The translations under genes were made by a program, and so were the position numbers. This document shows, one piece after another, positions 34,164 to 46,811 of a stretch of 64,000 nt of DNA (position 1 is the stretch's first letter; the number at the start of each line of letters is the position of its first letter). Origin of the DNA: Humulus lupulus (lineage: Eukaryota > Streptophyta > Magnoliopsida > Rosales > Cannabaceae); contig NC_084794.1 in the NCBI RefSeq assembly GCF_963169125.1, positions 114,056,358-114,120,357 on the forward strand, in the 5' to 3' direction. The notes below the pieces were generated by a model. The model saw only the letters and a program-made list of their open reading frames with translations, was not told where the DNA came from and ran no database searches.

Positions 34164-36305
34164 TGTAACGTCTCAAATTTGCTAATAATTCTTAGTGCCT
34201 TGATTACTGTGCCCGGAGGGCATAATTAGATTTTTATATGTTAATTGCGATTATACATGTGCGATTATGTGAATTATATGAGTTATAATACAATATGATA
34301 GCTTACGCATGTTTAGGTGTATTAAATGTGCTTATAGGCCTGATTCTATTAAGAAAGGGATTTTTGTAATTTTTTACTCGGTTGAAGGTATATTTGTATT
34401 ATATTTGCTTTACGAGTGAAACCACATTAATATGTGGATATATTTTAGATGTGTGGCCTGAGGCAATCCTAGTGCATGAGTTAGCATGAAGGTCACAATG
34501 GGGTCAAATACCTTGCTCGGGGTAAGCCTAGAGGTATTTTAGTAATTTGGTGCCTAATCGGGATTTATCGGGTGATGGGTAGTTATTTAGTGATTATTTG
34601 GGTATGTCAAGATTGATTGAGAATTTATAAGGCTACTTGAGGATTAGCGGGAAATGGGGTACAAAGACGATTTTTCCTTTGGGGGTGTTAGAGAACCAAG
34701 GTTAAGGCTAGGGACAGTTGGTCTTTTCCCTAGCCTTGGACTGCCTTAGACACTTAGAGACCTTAGGAAGCCTTCAGAAATAAAAGGAAACACTTAGTTC
34801 AACAGCTCTTATTCTCTCAGCCCCTTATTTCTCTCTCTCTCGGTTCCTTCATCCCCCTTGGAGTGGTTTGGTTTTTTTGGATTTTTGAGGTGATAGCTTA
34901 GGAGATTAAAATTGTGAATTGGAGCTAGGATTGGGGTTCAAGGCAGCTTCAGGTCGGAGCTATTCAGTTGAGGTAAGAACCCTTCTCTGTTGTGATGGAT
35001 TCTCTAATTTGTTTAAGCTTTGGCTGAGATTTAGACTCTATCTTTGGTAATTGAGGGTTTGTAAGGCTTTTGGGTTGATTTTCAGGTATAAATGATACCT
35101 ATGTTGTTTTGTTAAGAGTTCTAGACTCAATTGTGATTTTGGTTCACGTTTGGGGTGAATTATGATGATTTTGGCTCGGGGAAAACGCAAGAAAAACACT
35201 AGAATTTTTGGGTTCGCAAGGTCGCGTCACGGCGTTGTTCCTGGAGTGTCGTGGCCCGCATGAACTCAGAGGCTGAGGGAGGTTCACTAAACCGCCTTAG
35301 CACCGCGGCGCTGGGTGGGTTGCGTCGCGTCGCATGTCCAGTGAATTGACTTGGGAGGCTCTCTGACTTGTAGAGGGTTGCAGCACGTTTGAGGGGCGTC
35401 ACGGCTCAAACAGAGAATTTTGTCCAAATAGGGTTTTTAAGCTCGAGAATTCAAACCTAAAGGCTCGGGAAGGATTCTAGTACCCGGTTTAGTAGACTTC
35501 AAGATCTCAGAGGGTAGAAATTTACCCTAAAGTTGTTAAATAGTCTGGTGCTTGATGGTTGTCCATTATTTTGTTGTGAATAGTTTATACCGTTGGGGCT
35601 CATATGTAGGGATCGTGCTCAGCGACGCCATACGTTATCTGCTCAGAACTCAAGGTAAGAAAACTGCACCTGGGTTGCAATCGGGGATTGGACCCCTGCT
35701 AATGGGTATGACTATGGTTATAAATGTGATTATTCGATTAGGCATGCTTGTATATGCTAGATCTAATTGTGTATTATGCAATCTATATTTTTTATTATAT
35801 ATAATTTGAAAGCCCGACCTAAGGGCGCCGGGGCCGACATCAAGCGTGTGGAACAAAGCTCGACCTAAGAGAGTCGAAGTCAGCAATAAGATTTGAGAGC
35901 TCGGCCTAAGAGAGTCGAGCCTGAATGTCACCTAAATATTAAGAAGTGCCAATTGCACTTTTCTAACTCATTGGTTTCTAAATTGTATTATGTGTTTGTT
36001 TGAGCAGACTGTTGCTGCTAAGCTTGTTGTTTATATTCTATTACCTATTGAATCTGTTGATTTAAGTTTTCTTTCTAAGTCTTGGCTCATGGGTGCATTG
36101 TTGTGCAGGTAAGGGCAAGGATAAGTTTGACCAGCCATGAGTTGGAGAGCTTCACGGGCGGTGCATACATATGCAGCCTACTCAACCGCCACGGCCGGGA
36201 TAACTTTGGAGGAACTAGGGTTGAACTCTATTTTTCCGCCTAGGAAGGCTAGTGTGTATTTTATCTGTCTTTTATCAGACTGTAACCTTTTTTCTGGATC
36301 CCATG
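34164..36305 (+). repeat. LTR of family A (A4), plus strand, 3' end missing
   Basis: Starts TGTAACGTCTC and carries the family landmarks in order, ending at GGATCCCATG (36296-36305) where other A LTRs continue for about 130-200 bp. It is inserted into A3's RT. The missing end is replaced by the LTR of Tat element E; the other half of A4 does not reappear to the right, so a deletion followed or accompanied E. Confidence 0.85.
35210..35400 (+). other. GC-rich patch of an A LTR
   Basis: Dense CGCG, GCGGCGCT and GTCGCG words in otherwise AT-rich DNA. Equivalent patches occur at 5530-5650, 8937-9180, 19845-19925 and 25065-25160, and a similar one in X at 58930-59160. Confidence 0.6.
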
Positions 36306-37270
36306 TGTTATCCCTGTTTCCTCCCTTTATCTGCGGCTCCGCACATTGAGTCCATAGGCCACCCTGAAGGGAGATAGGGCCCAGATCGGGCCCCATAGAC
36401 TAGGAAGGAGTGAGAACTAACGACCCAAATATCAATAAGGCTCAAACATTGTCCCGGAATGAAAGCTGGGACCATGAAGTTGACATGTTTCATCTTCCCG
36501 GACCCCTCGTATGGTGTTGTCCAGGGTGCGATAAGGATATTGCTTCCTCCATGTCTAAAAATGGACCAGGACGATATTAGATTAAACTGGATCTTGGTAA
36601 ACGAACCAGGGTCTTGGTAAATGAAGAGGGATGTTAGTAAACGAACCCAGACCAGGCGACCAGGTTGGGCGTGATAAGTTGTCCTCGATACTGACATCGC
36701 CCCGAGAAACACGGAGTTTTGTCCCCATAACTAACCTGCAGAAGAGGTTACATACAGAATGTACGTCGTTATTTCAAAATTGCACTGCCACTATTCTAAC
36801 GGACCCCTATCCCCTAGATTTCTTAGAAGCCCATGCAAACCAGACTGAAGCTTCGTACTGTTGTCAGTCTTATAGCGTGATTACGCTCAGGCCGGCCCAA
36901 TAGGCTCTGAATAGTGCATTTTATTTATTAATATCCTTTGTATTAAGCCTCCATCAATGAGCAAATAGTGTTCATACCCTTAGTGGGCCCGGATTAGTTC
37001 AGCCCAAACCCAGAGCACTCAACTGCCTATGAATATGAACAGTTGTGCACTATGGAGAGGGTCCGATTTTTCTCTTGTAAGCATATACTCTGCTCAAACT
37101 CAGAGAAAACCCCATTACTAAAGCTCATTAAGCTTTAATACAACAGACTCGTGGACTAAGGCTCTTTAACGCCCCAACCACGTAAAATCCCTTGTGTGAT
37201 TATTTCTAATCCTTTCTTTTTGAGCTCTCTTATCTTTTATAATTCTAGTTTCTGAAAAACTCGGTAAACA
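36306..37270 (+). repeat. 5' LTR of Tat element E (about 965 bp)
   Basis: The left limit is set where similarity to A4 stops (TGTTATCCC at 36306); the right limit is GGTAAACA before the primer site. The last 250 bp hold 'cagactcgtggactaagg' and 'ccaaccacgtaaaatc', familiar from Tat-lineage LTRs. The left limit is tentative. Confidence 0.6.
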
Positions 37271-37293
37271 TTTTGGTGCTTTCATTGAGAGCC
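37271..37293 (+). other. Primer binding site of element E
   Basis: TTTTGGTGCTTTCATTGAG directly follows the LTR end CA, the usual primer-site context of this Tat group. I do not assign the tRNA. Confidence 0.65.
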
Positions 37294-37346
37294 AAAGAAA
37301 GCTTTTTTTTAGAAAAAAAATAAAGTGATATCGAATATCAGCAACG

Positions 37347-40153
37347 ATGGTGAACACGAGACATACTACGTTCGATCCTGCTCACCAAGAACAAGGCAAT
37401 GGAGAGCCACTGCCCAATCAACCTCTCCCTCAAAACCAACCTGAGGATACATCCTATCAAATGCCCCAGCCTGACGAGTCCCAGAACTATGAAGATGGAG
37501 TTGATTACGAGGAAGGTTACTATGGGAAAATGAAAGGGGATACCATGATCACGAAGCTGACGATTCTGCAATCCCTGAAGAAGAAGTAGACCCCGAACAG
37601 GAGGACCCAGAGGTGATTAAACTGAGACAACAAGTCCTGGATCAAGAGGCCAAGATAGCCGAACTGAAATAAGCCACTCACCAGATGCAAGAATCCCTCC
37701 TGGCCCTGCAGGCTTTCATTGCGGCCCAAGGGTTGGCAGCCAACCCTCCAGTTGTTCCTCCTCCAGGAACACTTTCGTCGACCCCACCAGTTAGGACCAA
37801 CATGCCTGAGAAAACGAGGACGATCCCTCCTCCAAGACCAGATCACGGAGTTGGCCCATCTAACCCAACTCAAGGAAAAGGGAAAGCCAAAGCAGCTGAC
37901 TCTGTAGGAAAAGAAAACCCCCAGAGAAAAACTCATCCCGTCCCGAAAAACGGTGCAAACCCAAGATCGCTTCCTAGGAAAGAGAAGATGCGTCCCGTCC
38001 CAAGACGGGATCATCCGATCAATCTGCAAGGGATACGCCCGCAAGGTAACAAGCCCCGGGCTGTCCATAGACAGACCGGATGGGAGCAGCATTTCCACCA
38101 CAGTGCCTCCGTGAATAAAGATCACCAACAGCACTAGCTTGTTGACGAGCCAGAAGTTGTTAGTCTAGAGGATGACACGTTCCGAATAGATCTGCGTGAT
38201 GGTCTAAATGCCCGAAAGGAGCGGGCCCGCAAGGAGAAGATCTGCCCCCCAGGGGAAGAACTGAGGAATAACCTCAATGACAGGACGAACGAGAGGGTCC
38301 TCCTAGATGACGGAATGGCAAGACAGTTCATGGAACAATTGGCCGTGTTAAAGAAAGTCACGGACCGTCTAGTCCGTAAATAGGAGGGGGGAGGTTCCAA
38401 TTCTAAAAGAAAAAAAAAAGGAAAAAGAAACATGTGCCAAACACAACCTGGATGTGGTGCTCCCTAAGGGCTTCAAAATGTCGAATCTGCCTGCTTATAC
38501 CGGGAACACAGATCCCAGGGATCATTTTTCCCAATACAATCGGTTAATGACCATAGCCCATGTTTGTGACAACGACAAATGCCTCTGTATTTTTATCACT
38601 CTAGATGGACCCGCGGAAGAGTGGTGGAAAAGACTCCAGCTGGGATTTTTCCAATCCTAGTCCAAACTACAATCGGTGTTCTGCAAGCAGTTTGTGGCCA
38701 CAATGAGGTTGGACATGAAGATCAGCGCCCTCGCCAACAATAAACAGCTCCCCACAGAGACTTTGAGGGCCTACATCCAGCGCTTCATGGAAGAAGCCTA
38801 AAAAACAAAGGTGGACAATGGGCAGCGCCTGGTGGCCCTCCAGTCCGAGATCCAAGCAGGGTCCCCACTTTGGGATGATATGCAGAACAGTAAGGCGACC
38901 ACCCTAGAGGAGTTCATAAGGAGGGCACAAGTCTTTATCAATTGGGAGGAGGCCTAAATCCAGGCGTTTGGATGGCAGCCAGCTCCCCAGCCAAGTGCCC
39001 AAAATTTTCCCGAGTATGGGATGCAGTATTTGGCCCCTCACTGTCCAACACCCTCGGTGGTGCTCGGGTCGACGGGTACTCCCAGAATGACTTTCGCAGC
39101 TCCAACGGTCTACGGTCTTGCTTCCTCAGGATATCCACCCCATTTTTAGGATATGGGATGGCACCAGTCGGTTACAGTGTTGCTCCCGGGGGGACGGAGA
39201 CAAGCGTAAATCCCTCCTGGGCGAAGATATTGGGGAAAGGACAGAACCAGTCCAAGTCCTCTAAGAAGGGCAAGAGGGGCTACGAGCTCCAATATTCAGA
39301 GAACACCAACTTAGTGGATACCAGGGAAAACATATACCTGGCCACGGAGAGGATGGTTCATTACCGGAAACCAACCTCCATGTTCAATGGGGGAAAGAAC
39401 TCGAGGGACACTAGCAAGAGGTGTGTGTATCACAAAGACGTGGGTCACTCGACCGAGGAGTGCTGTCAGCTGAAGGACAAGATTGAGAATTTGACCAAGC
39501 TGGGACATCTCCACCAGTGGGTCAGCATGCGCGTGGGTGTCCCAGGACTACCAGAAGCTCCCAGAAAACCCACGATCCTGGGTGCACCTGGATCGTACCA
39601 ACCTCCCCAGGGAGGATACACGACAGGCCCGGGAGCACAGGTCCCTCAGGGGGCCCCAATTGTGCAGGCACCCAGACCCGGGATGCCTTTCCTCTCCAAA
39701 ATCGTGCCCCCGCAAGTAGATGGTCACATAGCCACCATCTCGAGCGGGCCGCACCTGGGGGACCATCCCGGAATGATAAAAATTTGTACCTCAGCAAGCT
39801 CAACCATGACCAGGAGGTATGCGCCTTGGTCCAAACCCCGACTCAATGCCCGAAGTTGATGAATTTACCCATCACCTTCACGGAAGAAGACGCCTGGAAC
39901 GTCCACTTCCCACATCATGACCCTCTGTTCATCGATGCCCAAATCGCCAACAAGATGGTGTCTTGAGTGTTGGTGGATGATGGTAGCTCCGTCAATATTT
40001 TTTTCAAGCCAGCCTTCGTCGCGATTGGCTTGACTGAGGCAGATTCGGCCACATGCAAAACTCAGATCTAAGGTGTTCAACAAAGATTCAATACTCCCAA
40101 TGGGGAAGATCCAATTGCCTGTGACGTTGGGGAATGAGATCCAAGGCTCATTT
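37347..40153 (+). pseudogene. Gag and protease of Tat element E
   Basis: Starts MVNTRHTTFD (37347), a common Tat Gag start. Then a Pro-rich acidic N-terminus, the Gag core with LPAYTGNTDPRDHFSQYN and GPAEEWWKRL (about 38480-38630), a CVYHKDVGHSTEEC zinc-like motif (about 39423-39463), and a protease-type VLVDDGSSVNIF (about 39970-40005). Four or more frameshifts and stops split it. At 40153 it is interrupted by a B element, after which pol continues at 48166 with FKFCTFIVVDCPTTYN. Confidence 0.85.
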
Positions 40154-41085
40154 AGTAGAGTCCCAGAATGTTTACTTAGTTAGCTAGTTAGTAGTAGTTG
40201 TAGGATTTTTAGATTTCGTGGATTTTGGTTCAAAACGGGACTTAGTTGGAAACTCCTAGCAATAGTTATGGATTTTATAATTTTAACCTATAGTTTAAGA
40301 ATATTAATTATAACATAAGGTTTGATTGATATTTCTTGTCATAAATATGATATTTATTATAACCTAAGGTTTAGATAGAGCCAATAGGATTATGACACTT
40401 GTCATAAGCATGATTATTAAGGAATTAAGTATTTAAATGATAAAATAAGGAAATATAAGCTTTAGTATTCACCAAAAACTGTTAGGGTCGTATTTGACTC
40501 ATTCAAAGTAGTTATCCCATTCAAATTATGCTAAAAAAATGCAATTACGTGTTTAAAATTTTCACGTATGCCGATATATCGTAGTTGGGAGCCGATATAT
40601 CGCCTGATGAAGGATACGGAAAACACGTTGACATTACACGAACGGACGAATGAAGACTCGGGACTTGGGCAGAGCCGATATATCGCTACATAGGGGCGAT
40701 ATATCACCCTTGGCAACATTTTTTTTGTTTTTAATTTTAAAAAACAAGCCTTAACTACTTAGACCTGCCTCTGAATGTTTTGACCGAGTCTTCAGCCTCT
40801 GATTGACAAAAATTCAATTCTTTTTCATTTTAAAATAATTATTTTATTCAAATCAAAATGGGGTTAGTTTCACTCCTCACCTCTATAAATAGGACTTAGT
40901 ACCCAGCCCTTCCACTCACTCTTCAAGCTGTGATCAGAGACTCCAAGGTGCTAGTGATTCCATAGAGTGATAAACACTTGGGTTGGGATAAATCTTTGCC
41001 ATTCTAAAGCTTTATAAAATACTTGGGAATTGAAGATTAGTGTATTTCAGTATTGAAGTTAGACCAATCCATAAGGTTAACTAAG
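40154..41085 (+). repeat. B LTR piece 1 (start of LTR)
   Basis: First about 930 bp of a B LTR, including all palindromes and the TATA box. It runs to 'gttaactaaggtattt', where the intact LTR continues 'ttattctc' (43582); here pol begins instead. Confidence 0.85.
40572..40894 (+). promoter_or_regulatory. Family B promoter module
   Basis: CGATATATCG at 40572-40581, 40593-40602 and 40676-40685, and a one-base variant at 40697-40706; pair spacing is 21 bp both times. TATA box CTCTATAAATAGGA at 40881-40894. Here it would read directly into RT sequence. Confidence 0.7.
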
Positions 41086-42919
41086 GTATTTCCAGAAGTA
41101 TTTCCTGACGACTTACCAGGGTTGTCACCGACTCGGGAAATTGACTTCAAAATTGAATTAGTATCGGGCACCAAGCCTATCTCCAAGGCACCATATCAGA
41201 TGGCACTTACCGAACTTAAGGAGTTAAAGACGCAGCTACAAGAACTCTTAGACTTGGGATTCATTAGACCAAGCCATTCACCATGGGGAACACCAGTCTT
41301 ATTCGTGAAGAAAAAGGACGGAAGCATGCAGATGTGCATAGATTACAGCGAGCTGAATAAGGTGACGATTAAGAACAAGTATCCGCTAGCCCAGATTGAT
41401 GACTTGTTTGATCAATTCCAAGGAGCGACCGTGTTTTCAAAGATTGATTTATGGTCCGCATATCATCAGCTCAAGGTTCGGGAAAAAGACATTCCTAAGA
41501 CAGCTTTTAGAACTCGTTATGGGCATTACGAGTTTCTAGTCATGTCTTTTGGTCTTACCAATGCTCAAGCCACATTAATGGTCCTAATGAATAGGGTCTT
41601 TAAGGACAACTTAGATAAATTTGACGTCGTATTCATTGACGATATCTTTGTGTATGCAAAGGATAAAGTCGAGCATGAGGAACATTTAAGATTGATCTTG
41701 TTACGACTAAATGAGCATCAACTTTATGCCAAGTTCAAGAAGTGTGAATTTTGGCTTTCACAAGTAGTATTTCTCAGCCACATAGTATCCAATGACGGAA
41801 TTGCAGTATACCCATCTAAAGTGGAGGCTGTGAAGGATTGGCCAAGACCAAAGAACGCGTCTGAAGTAAGAAGTTTTCTGAGACTAGCAGGCTATTATCG
41901 GAGGTTCGTATAAGGCTTTTCTAAGATAGCCACTCTGCTCACCAACCTTACTTGAAAGCATTAGAGGTTCAACTAGAATGATAAGTGTGAAGAGAGTTTC
42001 CAGTTGCTAAAGGATAAGCTATGCTCAACACCAGTACTTTGTGTATCGACACCCAATGACAAGTTTGTAGTCTACTGTGATGCGTCAAATCAAGGGTTGG
42101 GTTGTGTGTTGATGTAGAATGACAAGGTGATAGCCTACGCCTGAAGGCAGCTAAAGGAATACGAGCATCACTATCCAACACACGATATGGAGTTGGCAGC
42201 AGTGGTCTTTGCGTTGAAAATCTGGCGTCACTATCTTTATGGAGAACGGTGTGAGATTTATACGGACGACAAAAGCTTAAATTATTTCTTCACTCTGAAG
42301 GAGCTCAACATGAGGCAGCGCAGGTGGTTAGAACTAGTGAAGGATTATGACTGCGAAATCTTATACCACTCAGGAAAGGCAAACGTAGTTGCTGATGCGC
42401 TAAGTAGGAATAATTATGGAAGTCTAGCATCATTAGCCAGAATAGAAAAGCTGCTACAGCAAGAGCTGATCAATGCTGGAATAGTAGTCATTGGTAAACG
42501 GGCTAACTTGTCCATCCAGTCAAGTATGTTAGAAGAAATACAGATTGGGCAAGGGCATGATGACACGTTAGTAGCACATATGGATGCAGTTAGAGAAGGG
42601 AAGGCCACAGATTTCTCAATATCAAGTCAAGATTTATTTAGATATAAGGATTGGGTATGCGTGCCGAATGATCAAAGGATTAAGATGAAGATTCTAGAAG
42701 AAGCGCACATCACCCCATACTCAGTTCATCCAAGGTCGACCAAGATGACTCACGATCTGAAGGCAATGTATTGGTGGCCAGGAATAAAGAAGGATATAGT
42801 AAAGTACGTGTCTGAATGTTTGGTATGCCAGCAAGTGAAAGTAGAACATCAACGGCCTATAGGCTTATTGCAACCACTTAGCATTCCAGAATGGAAATGG
42901 GACGACATATCCATGGATT
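41083..42919 (+). pseudogene. Pol fragment of the mosaic B element (RT, RNase H, integrase start)
   Basis: Begins [12 protein letters not shown] and includes [17 protein letters not shown], the catalytic [13 protein letters not shown] (about 41627-41665) and [11 protein letters not shown], then a stop at 41911. RNase H resumes (YCDAS at about 42055, [19 protein letters not shown] at 42187, YTDDKS), followed by the integrase zinc domain with [14 protein letters not shown] and CLVCQQVK up to WKWDDISMD, where the LTR cuts in. Gag, protease and the integrase core are absent from this piece. Several stops lie between 41911 and 42187. Confidence 0.88.
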
Positions 42920-43072
42920 AAGGAATTAAATATTTTAATGATAAAATAAGGAAATATAAGCTTTAGTATTCACCAGAAACTATTAGGGTCATAGTTGACT
43001 CAGTCAAAGTAGTTATCCCGTTCAAATTATGTTAAAAAAATGCAATTACGTGTTTAAAATATTCACGTATGT

Positions 43073-43390
43073 CGATATATCGCAGCTGGGAGCCGATATA
43101 TCGCCTGACAAAGGATACGGAAAACACGTTGTCGTTGCACAAACGGACGAACGAAGACTTGCGACTAAGGCAGAGCCAATATATCGCCACATAGGGGCGA
43201 TATATCGCCCTTAGCAACATTTTTTTTTAATTTTAAAAAACAAGCCTTAACTACTTAGATCTACCTCAGAACGTTTTGACCGAGTCTTCAGCCTCTGGTT
43301 GACAAAAATTCAATTCTTTCTCATTTTAAAATCATTATTTTATTCAAATCAAAATGGGGTTAGTTTCACTCCTTACCTCTATAAATAGGA
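43073..43390 (+). promoter_or_regulatory. Family B promoter module
   Basis: CGATATATCG at 43073-43082 and 43094-43103, a variant at 43177-43186, and a perfect one at 43199-43208 (pair spacing 21 and 22 bp). TATA box at 43377-43390. This copy is correctly placed upstream of primer site, ORF1 and gag. Confidence 0.72.
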
Positions 43391-43920
43391 CTTAGTACCC
43401 AGCCCTTCCATTCACTATTCAAGATGTGATCAGAGACTCCAAGGTGCTAGTGATTCCATAGAGTGATAAACACTTGGGTTGGGAAAAAGCTTTGCCATTC
43501 TTAAGCTTTATAAAATACTTGGGAAGTGAGGATTAGTGTATTTTGTTAGTGAAGTTAGACCAATCCAAAAGGTTAACTAAGGTATTTTTATTCTCTAAGT
43601 CCAGTTCTTTAAACTACTTTAGTTTTTCTTTAGTTCCTTTTATTCAGATCCTAACTTTTGATATTGGTTTTTTACTAGGTTTTTGAAACTTAAGGATCTT
43701 TCTTGGTAAGTTTCTTTTTGAAGGTTTACTTCCCACATTTATTCTTTACTCTTTAGAAATTCTCACCATTCTTATTGCTGGTTTTAGGAATGTTCCAATT
43801 CCCGCATGTGTTCTCAAAAATCCTAGTTTTGGTAAGGAAAATAGGATAGATCTTGTATGTTTGAATGATATGTTATGTCATCTTATGTTGTGTGTTAACA
43901 TTATGTATAGTATGTTTATA

Positions 43921-44042
43921 GACCTTGGGCATATGACTTGTCTAGCTAGCAAGCCCCAATAATTTATGGGCATATGACTTGCTTAGCTAGCAAGCCCCAC
44001 AAATCTATTGGGCATATGACTTGCCTAGTTAACAACCCCAAG
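43921..44042 (+). repeat. Leader tandem repeat of B LTR, 3 units
   Basis: Three units with 'gggcatatgacttg' and 'tagctagcaagcccc', about 44 bp each. Confidence 0.8.
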
Positions 44043-44517
44043 TAGTATAATGGCCATTGTAGTATTATATGACATATGTTTATAGTATATGTGGTTATGA
44101 TATAATTTATGTATATGTTTTTTGTTGTTAGTAGTTTTCCTTGCTAGGCATTAGGCTCACTCCTTTACTTTTAGGTTGATGCAGGAAAATAGATACAAAG
44201 ACGGAAGGATTCTTGGAATCTTGGCATGTGTGTTGAGGTGAATGGAATGGATGGGCTGTGTGTCGATTCGATGATGACGTTATTTTCTTTAGTCTCTTTA
44301 AATTACCTGTTTATGTATTTTCTGCATTTATCTTTGTAAACAATTTCATTTAAAGTTATGATTTACTTTAAAACACTGACCTCATTTATGTGTTACAAAT
44401 ATTATTTTAAAGTTTTCAATAAAGTTATGAACTTTTCTCATGTATGCTCTCTTCAAAGTAGTAGTTATGTCTAGTAGGCTTAATGATCTAAGTCTTAGAA
44501 ATAGTTGGGTCATTACA

Positions 44518-44531
44518 GTTGGTATCAGTGC
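44518..44531 (+). other. Primer binding site (iMet tRNA type), mosaic B element
   Basis: GTTGGTATCAGTGC directly after LTR end CATTACA; one base away from TGGTATCAGAGC. Confidence 0.8.
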
Positions 44532-44595
44532 AACGATCCATTTACATGAAATTCTCCTTGATACACACACTCAAGCTCTGAATTCAACCGCCAAT

Positions 44596-44662
44596 GTAAG
44601 TATTAATGTTTTAGTTATTATGTTTCTGTGTTTTAGCTAACGTTTTAATCTTATGTTTTCAG
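44596..44662 (+). other. Candidate 67-bp leader intron
   Basis: CCAAT/GTAAGTA donor and TTATGTTTTCAG acceptor, six bases before the ORF1 ATG. It matches the sites at 32014 and 31940 of the other copy, although the intron bodies differ. Confidence 0.5.
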
Positions 44663-44668
44663 TTAAGA

Positions 44669-45139
44669 ATGGACGGAACTTTATCATATAACGATATCCG
44701 AGCCATTAAGGCCTTAAAAAGGATTAGAGAACCAAGAAATACAGTAGGAATATTGGAAAGAATCAGTCAAAGATTTCTTTTATTTCATAATCAAATAGTT
44801 CATCTCCAAACGACTAAGCAAATAATGATGAGAGCTACGGAACAATATATTTTGGTAATTAAGCTTTTTAAAGATTTTCCTTTTTTAATTGCAGCTTTGG
44901 AAGAAATATGGGAGACAATGGATGTTGAAGATGAAATACCAGAGGCAATGAGATATTATTTTCTTATAATTATGTTTACCTCTAAGATGGAATTCCAATT
45001 CACACAAGAACAAAAGAATAGAATTTTTACGAATCTTCCCCGAGGAATTTTTGAGGCTCACGAAAATGATGATTATGAAGAGATAGATGATGACATGTTA
45101 GATGTAGGATCTGATGTAGAAATCTCGATTTTAGAATAG
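44669..45139 (+). CDS. Family B ORF1, 156 aa, unknown function
   Basis: Homologue of the ORF at 31466-31933. It starts MDGTLSYNDIRAIKALKRIR, keeps IAALEEIWE, EFQFTQEQKNRI and the acidic DDDMLDVGSDVE end, and is open throughout even though the gag after it is broken. Regions with the fewest changes are residues 9-27 (IRAIKALKRIREPRNTVG) and 110-150. No known domain. The C-terminus shifts slightly against its homologue in the last four residues. Confidence 0.72.
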   Translation: MDGTLSYNDIRAIKALKRIREPRNTVGILERISQRFLLFHNQIVHLQTTKQIMMRATEQYILVIKLFKDFPFLIAALEEIWETMDVEDEIPEAMRYYFLIIMFTSKMEFQFTQEQKNRIFTNLPRGIFEAHENDDYEEIDDDMLDVGSDVEISILE

Positions 45140-45298
45140 ATTAGTTTCTTTATTTATTTTATTTATTATTTTGCCTTTATGATTGTACTTAATTAAAACT
45201 GTTTTTCCAAATTAATATCATTGTTATTTTGATGACATGTATGAGTTTGATTTTTTTTTATTTTGCAATCATAATAAATAATAAATTTAATAAATAAT

Positions 45299-45478
45299 GA
45301 CTAAGTTCGGTGAGGGTGGATGCAAATCAATGAACCAAGGTTCTATATTGAGAGTTAGGAAGCCATAGTAGTGGGAACGATTTTACTGATCCCGACCCTC
45401 CCTCAGTATGGTTAACTTTGGAACAACGATGAGTTTCGAGCCTGAGAATTAAGTCATATAGGATAATTAGAAACACTC
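45299..45478 (+). other. Conserved non-coding block between ORF1 and gag
   Basis: Counterpart of 31138-31314, with exact runs around 'gggaacgattttactgatcc' and 'cctgagaattaagtcatata'. It starts about 160 bp after the ORF1 stop and ends about 200 bp before the gag ATG. Confidence 0.6.
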
Positions 45479-45675
45479 TTAGAAAATAATAAAGATGGCT
45501 TATTTTTCTAAGTTTAGAAACACACCCTAAATATAAAGAAGGCTTATATAATTCTTTTCATAAAAAGTCATAATTAATAGGCCCGAGTTATGTTTGCTTA
45601 GATTAAGTTTTTACTTTAAAGCCTATTAAGGTAAGTTCTAACATGTTTTTCTCGACTGTTAGAACTCTGTTAAAG

Positions 45676-46808
45676 ATGTCGCTCTATTGATATGCTCACA
45701 ACAATGTAAATGTCCCCAACACCTCTTCTGAAAGCCCCTCCAGTTCGTAGAAGGGGAGTGTGTGCTAATGCCAACTGGAATGCACCTCCGCCGCCACCAC
45801 CGCCGGTTGACAACACTGCAGAAATTGCTAGGCTATGACAACAAGTTGAGGAATTACTAAAACAACAGTGACAACAGACTCAACCTCAGCCACAGACAGC
45901 CTTAGAACATGGCCCCAGCACCCCAACAAGTTGGTCCATACGGGGGATGGCCAATGGCAAACTATGCGCCATACCCAACTCAGCATATGGTGCCAGTTTA
46001 TGAGCAGTTTCGTAAGCAACATGCTCCGAAATTTGAAGGGACAATAGACCCTTTCGAGGCGAAAGAATGGTTCAGAAATGTGGAGCCGATCCTGATACAC
46101 ATCAACCTCGGTAACGCGGACCGCATATCCTGCGTTTCGTCTCTACTCAAGAAAGAAGCTAGAATATGGTGGGATTTAGTTCAGGAGACTCAAGATGTCG
46201 CCACCATGACTTGGACCAGATTTATGGAGCTATTCCACAAAAAGTACTACAATTCGACAGTCATCGCTTCAAGAGTCGAGGAGTTCGCTAGTCTGAAGTA
46301 GGGCAACTTGATGGTACCATAATATGCTCGGCAGTTTGACAAATTAGCCAAGTTTGCACCAGAGTTGGTTCCAGCTGACTTCTGAGGGTGACCAAGTTCG
46401 TTAGAGGACTTTGACCAAAGATTGAATTAGGGGTTAAGCTAGCCAACCAAGGAAATACTACTTATGCTAATGTTATAGAAACGACAATAGAAGTAGAAAG
46501 GCTTCAGGCCAACATTATAAAGAAGAGGCCAATAAGCCTGAGCCTAAACATAAGAGTCACCCTCAGAATGGTCAGAATAACAACCACAACAACAATCAGT
46601 CCAGCAACAATAGTAATGGTCAGAATAGACGGCATCTTGACAATAAGAAATCTGATAACGATAAAAGAGCACGGACAAACGATGGAGGTAATAAGCCGGG
46701 TTATGTAGAATACCCGCAATGTGCTAAATGCCAAAAGAAACATCCTGGTGAGTGCTGCGCAAACACCAAGGGATGCTACAACCGTGGTCAGGAAGGACAC
46801 CGGAAGAG
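45676..46808 (+). pseudogene. Gag of the mosaic B element, broken and 3'-truncated
   Basis: ATG 45676, then stops and frameshifts. The Gag domain is readable at 45909-46301 ([46 protein letters not shown]), followed by the Gln/Asn-rich linker and the start of the zinc knuckle ([12 protein letters not shown], first Cys pair damaged). At 46805-46808 it fuses to LTR sequence through AGAG. Confidence 0.85.
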
Positions 46809-46811
46809 AGC

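Larger units (their letters stand above)
42920..44517 (+). repeat. B LTR piece 2 (base 270 to end)
   Basis: Starts at 'aaggaattaaatattt' (equivalent to 40420) and runs to the true LTR end CATTACA (44517), followed by a primer site. With piece 1 it duplicates about 660 bp of the LTR. Confidence 0.88.

Noticed and set aside
35210..35400. CpG-rich stretch as a host gene promoter
   Set aside because: It recurs at the same place in every A LTR and no host gene follows.
37520..38134. 204-aa minus-strand ORF under Tat gag
   Set aside because: Shadow of the real gag on the plus strand, where the sequence matches known Gag motifs.
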